In this document: piece after piece, positions 6,343 to 8,568 of the stretch
Numbering within the stretch: position 1 is the first letter of the stretch
Layout of the letters: each line of letters opens with the position of its first letter
Origin: Chloroflexota bacterium
GTDB lineage: Bacteria > Chloroflexota > Anaerolineae > UBA4142
DNA length: 8,568 bases
Assembly: GCA_023380675.1 (NCBI GenBank)
Contig: JAMCRS010000033.1
Coordinates: 38,278 to 46,845, forward strand
Direction: 5' to 3'
Position numbers and translations under genes: made by a program
The notes under the pieces: generated by a model
What the model saw: only the letters and a program-made list of their open reading frames with translations
The model's database searches: none
What the model was told of the DNA's origin: nothing

Positions 6343-6678
6343 TTGGCTGAACAGGTGGAACGACGTGTTTCGGAACGGAAACCGGTCCGCTTTCAGGTCA
6401 AATATCTCTACCCTCCGCCGAATGCCGCACCTCCCAGCACCGAAACGCTCAACTTGAGCACGGAAGGCGCATTGATCCAAACGTTGGACCCCCTGCCGGC
6501 CGGGGCGTCCGTGACGTTTTTCATCGTCATGCCTGAACACGAGGTGATCAGCGTGCGCGCTCAGGTCGTGTACACGTCCGTCGCAAACGGTGGGCCCAGT
6601 TGCGCTGGCGTGCATTTCACTCACATTTCCTCGGATGATCGGGCCGCGCTAGAGCGTCTCCTCCAGAGCGCGTCTTAG
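6343..6678 (+). CDS. PilZ domain protein, predicted c-di-GMP binder
   Basis: 111 aa. TTG 6343 is chosen because AGGAGGG (6331-6337) is 5 nt upstream; an in-frame TTG at 6295 overlaps the previous gene and lacks a ribosome site. It is a single PilZ domain with nothing else attached. The ligand-arginine motif RxxxR appears as R12-K-P-V-R16, with R8 also in register. The second motif, NxSxxG, is N37-L-S39-T-E-G42 (NLSTEGALI). The following beta strands (ASVTFFIVMP, VISVRAQVVYT, SCAGVHFTHI) and C-terminal helix DDRAALERLL are typical. Both motifs are intact, so c-di-GMP binding is likely. It lies 37 nt after the SerK-like gene and appears to belong to the same transcript. The partner or output it controls is not evident. 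Confidence 0.88.
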   Translation: MAEQVERRVSERKPVRFQVKYLYPPPNAAPPSTETLNLSTEGALIQTLDPLPAGASVTFFIVMPEHEVISVRAQVVYTSVANGGPSCAGVHFTHISSDDRAALERLLQSAS

Positions 6679-6681
6679 TCC

Positions 6682-6698
6682 CCTCGTTCACACGAGGA
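6682..6698 (+). promoter_or_regulatory. Short hairpin covering the ribosome site of the second PilZ gene
   Basis: CCTCGT (6682-6687) pairs with ACGAGG (6692-6697), loop TCAC. GAGGA (6694-6698), the likely Shine-Dalgarno for ATG 6704, lies within the 3' arm, so the site may be masked unless ribosomes arriving from the first PilZ gene (stop 6676-6678) open it. Confidence 0.5.
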
Positions 6699-6703
6699 TG
6701 GAT

Positions 6704-7030
6704 ATGGCCCACACTAAATCGCGCGTGTCGCCGCGCAGATCAAAGCTCCTTACGTCGTATCGGTGCGTTCAGGACGGAGCGGTTACGTCGTCCGGCTTTG
6801 GACGGACGGTGCAGCTCGACGGCAACGGCGCCCTACTCGAATCACCGGACGCGTTCTCGGTCGGCCAGCCGATGGTTCTCCAGTTTCTACTGGACGACGA
6901 TCGGGTGTCTGAGGCGAGTGGTCACGTCGTCAGAATTCGCGGCGCCAAGGGTATGTATCGGGTCGAGATCGCGTTCGATTCGCTGCCCGCCAGCACGCGG
7001 CGCCGTCTGGCACGCCAAGGCGCCGGTTGA
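6704..7030 (+). CDS. PilZ-like protein with degraded c-di-GMP motif
   Basis: 108 aa. ATG 6704 is preferred because GAGGA (6694-6698) is 5 nt away; ATG 6698 is in frame but overlaps that site. The beta pattern and C-terminal helix match the preceding PilZ protein: TVQLDGNGALLES aligns with TLNLSTEGALIQT, GHVVRIRGAKGMYRVEIAF with the late strands, and LPASTRRRL with the terminal helix. The key NxSxxG motif is Q37-L-D39-G-N-G42, so Asn and Ser are lost. RxxxR survives only as R7-V-S-P-R11 in a poorly matching context. c-di-GMP binding is therefore doubtful; a non-binding partner, perhaps dimerising with its neighbour, is one possibility. The genes sit 25 nt apart, consistent with tandem duplication and divergence. 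The stop TGA (7028-7030) shares its A with the next ATG. Confidence 0.72.
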   Translation: MAHTKSRVSPRRSKLLTSYRCVQDGAVTSSGFGRTVQLDGNGALLESPDAFSVGQPMVLQFLLDDDRVSEASGHVVRIRGAKGMYRVEIAFDSLPASTRRRLARQGAG

Positions 7031-8526
7031 TGGCAGATACCCCGTACCCCTGGCCGCTCTATTTTCAGGACAACCTCACCTTCGGCCGAGCGGACCATCC
7101 CGTGGCGATCTGCACGCTGTGGATGAAACAGGCCAGGCTCGCCGAAGCTCTCGCCCCGGATTCGTTCGCCCTGCTCGGGAATCTCTATTCGAGGGACGGC
7201 CTCAACTACCTGCTGCGCAATATCCTCGCCCGGCCGTCGATCCGCGCGATCGTCTTGTGCGGGCCCGACCTGACGCAGAGTGGAGCGTCGTTTGTGAATC
7301 TAATGCGCGGCGGTGTCGACGCCGAGCATCGCGTCGCGGGCGACGCGGCACAGATCGAGCCCGAGATCTCGCGTGAAGCGATTGACGATTTCCGGGCCAA
7401 CGTTCGTCTGATCGACCTGCGGGGTGTCAATGACCCGGCCAGGGTGCGCCAAGCGCTCGCGGAATTGAACGGCGCGGTGCCGCGCGGCGCGTTCGCGGAA
7501 CCACGGGTATTTCCCCGGCGCGCGCCGGCGGCAGACGAGTTCCCGGCGGAGGAAACCGGTTTCGTCATCCGAGGCGAACGGATCGTCCAAGTATGGGTGC
7601 ACCTCGTCGCGGCGGTCCTCGCGTTCGGACGGCGCGACTCGACGGCATACACCGTGCCGCAGCGCGAGCTTCTGGACGTCGTCGCCTGCGTCCAAGACGA
7701 AGACCCCTCCGACCTGTACCTCCCCGACTGGCTTCCCTTAACGCGCGAGCAACTGCAGGCCTACTATCCGCAGCTTCTGACGAGCGAGCGGCCGCCTGAC
7801 ATCGCCTACACGTACGGCGAGCGACTGTTCGATTTTGGCGGCCGTGACCAAGTGGCTGCGATGGTCGACGAATTGCGCCGCGCCCGTTATTCACGTCGCT
7901 CCGTAGCCGGCTTGTGGGATCCCACGCGCGATGCCGGCTCCTCCGATCCGCCGTGTCTGAACGTGGTGCAGGCCCGCGTCCGTGACGATCGCCTTTTCTT
8001 GACCGCATATTTTCGCAGCCACGACATCTTCCGGGCATGGCTGACGAACGCGTTCGGGCTGCGCAGGCTCCAGCAAGAAATCGCCGGCCGGTTGAGCGAC
8101 TGCATGTTGGGCGACCTCGTCATCGTCTCTCAATCGGCGCATATCTACGCCGACTCGTGGGATGCCGCGCGCGCGATCGTTCGGGAAAGGGAACGAGAGT
8201 ATCACAAGAACCCGCGTCTGGTGCGGGACCCGCGCGGAAGTTTTGCCGTTCGGGTAGAGGGCTATCAGATCCGGGTGGACCATTACGCGCCGGAAGGGGG
8301 TCTGCTGGCGACGTTCGCCGGGAGCAGCGCGCGCACACTGCAGCGCGAGTTGTCGTTTTTTGTCTCGCGCGTCGACCACGCGATCTATTTGGGCGGCGAG
8401 CTGGCCAAGGCGGAGCTCGCGCTCAAACACAATTTGCCGTACATTCAAGACCGCGATCTGCGTATGGACTCGTTCGTGGGCAAGCCGGGCGACGCGGCGA
8501 CAGCCGGTGGAACGTTAGGCTTGTAG
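7030..8526 (+). CDS. MtrA-like / thymidylate synthase / DUF4346-like fusion protein
   Basis: 498 aa from ATG 7030, which overlaps the previous stop (TGATG) and so is probably coupled. Residues ~8-135 (HPVAICTL, GLNYLLRNILARPSIRAIVLCGPDL) resemble MtrA, the methyltransferase subunit A of methanogens; 77-86 (CGPDLTQSGA) has no histidine where MtrA carries its corrinoid ligand, as I recall. Residues ~255-385 form a thymidylate synthase domain of archaeal style. S288-R-R290, C309 (DPPC), R329-S330, D332 and N340 have exactly the spacing of E. coli ThyA S125-R127, C146, R166-S167, D169 and N177. H371 and Y373 match H207 and Y209 within one residue. E. coli H147 is replaced by L310. N340 favours dUMP over dCMP. 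Residues ~398-475 (DPRGSFAVRV, DHAIYLGGELAKAELAL, YIQD) resemble DUF4346, also found with dihydropteroate synthase-related proteins. Expected role: dTMP synthesis from dUMP with a folate or other pterin donor. Confidence 0.83.
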   Translation: MADTPYPWPLYFQDNLTFGRADHPVAICTLWMKQARLAEALAPDSFALLGNLYSRDGLNYLLRNILARPSIRAIVLCGPDLTQSGASFVNLMRGGVDAEHRVAGDAAQIEPEISREAIDDFRANVRLIDLRGVNDPARVRQALAELNGAVPRGAFAEPRVFPRRAPAADEFPAEETGFVIRGERIVQVWVHLVAAVLAFGRRDSTAYTVPQRELLDVVACVQDEDPSDLYLPDWLPLTREQLQAYYPQLLTSERPPDIAYTYGERLFDFGGRDQVAAMVDELRRARYSRRSVAGLWDPTRDAGSSDPPCLNVVQARVRDDRLFLTAYFRSHDIFRAWLTNAFGLRRLQQEIAGRLSDCMLGDLVIVSQSAHIYADSWDAARAIVREREREYHKNPRLVRDPRGSFAVRVEGYQIRVDHYAPEGGLLATFAGSSARTLQRELSFFVSRVDHAIYLGGELAKAELALKHNLPYIQDRDLRMDSFVGKPGDAATAGGTLGL

Positions 8527-8568
8527 GTTTTGCGTCAGCCGTGCCGCTTGTCGAGGAGCGTCTTGTTG

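Noticed and set aside
8553..8568. GAGGAG followed by TTG codons at the right edge, possibly the start of another gene
   Set aside because: Plausible ribosome site, but fewer than two codons of sequence remain, so no gene can be supported.

Overview
The window reads as a GC-rich bacterial chromosome segment, most likely from Chloroflexota. This is inferred from a gene pair I associate with that phylum (a MutL-like protein C-terminus followed by a barrel-sandwich/KOW-like protein), a T-box-controlled trpS, a TrpB2-type tryptophan synthase beta chain and an archaeal-style thymidylate synthase fusion. All recognised genes lie on the + strand. I see no tRNA, rRNA, CRISPR array, insertion sequence or prophage gene.

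Layout. (1) Positions 1-2193 hold the 3' end of a MutL-like gene, an overlapping 359-aa conserved protein, and a small exported or membrane protein with a C-terminal LPQSG sorting-type signal. (2) Positions 2194-2795 hold no protein gene. They carry a sigma70-type promoter (TTGACA-N17-TATACT) and a long T-box leader. Its Stem I can be folded by hand with the AGUA motif opposite a UGG (Trp) specifier, a GGUG apical motif, the AGGGUGGCACCGCG T-box and a U-tract terminator. (3) trpS follows at 2796-3803, then trpB of the TrpB2 class at 4015-5388. (4) A 32-nt perfect palindrome follows trpB and abuts a near-consensus promoter (TTGACT-N17-TATAAT). That promoter drives a four-gene set: a ParB/Srx-fold protein resembling the free serine kinases SerK and SbnI, two small PilZ-type proteins (the second with a degraded ligand motif), and a 498-aa fusion of an MtrA-like domain, a thymidylate synthase domain and a DUF4346-like domain.

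How the genes may work together. The T-box should let uncharged tRNA-Trp raise trpS expression, and possibly read-through into trpB. TrpB2 enzymes have been described as using O-phospho-L-serine rather than serine, and SerK/SbnI proteins make O-phospho-L-serine from free serine. A SerK-like gene directly behind a stand-alone trpB2, with no trpA in view, therefore suggests a two-enzyme route from serine plus indole to tryptophan through phosphoserine. This is inference from family knowledge and adjacency. The downstream genes add possible c-di-GMP sensing (PilZ) and one-carbon/dTMP metabolism. The fusion keeps the thymidylate synthase catalytic residues at the same spacing as E. coli ThyA.
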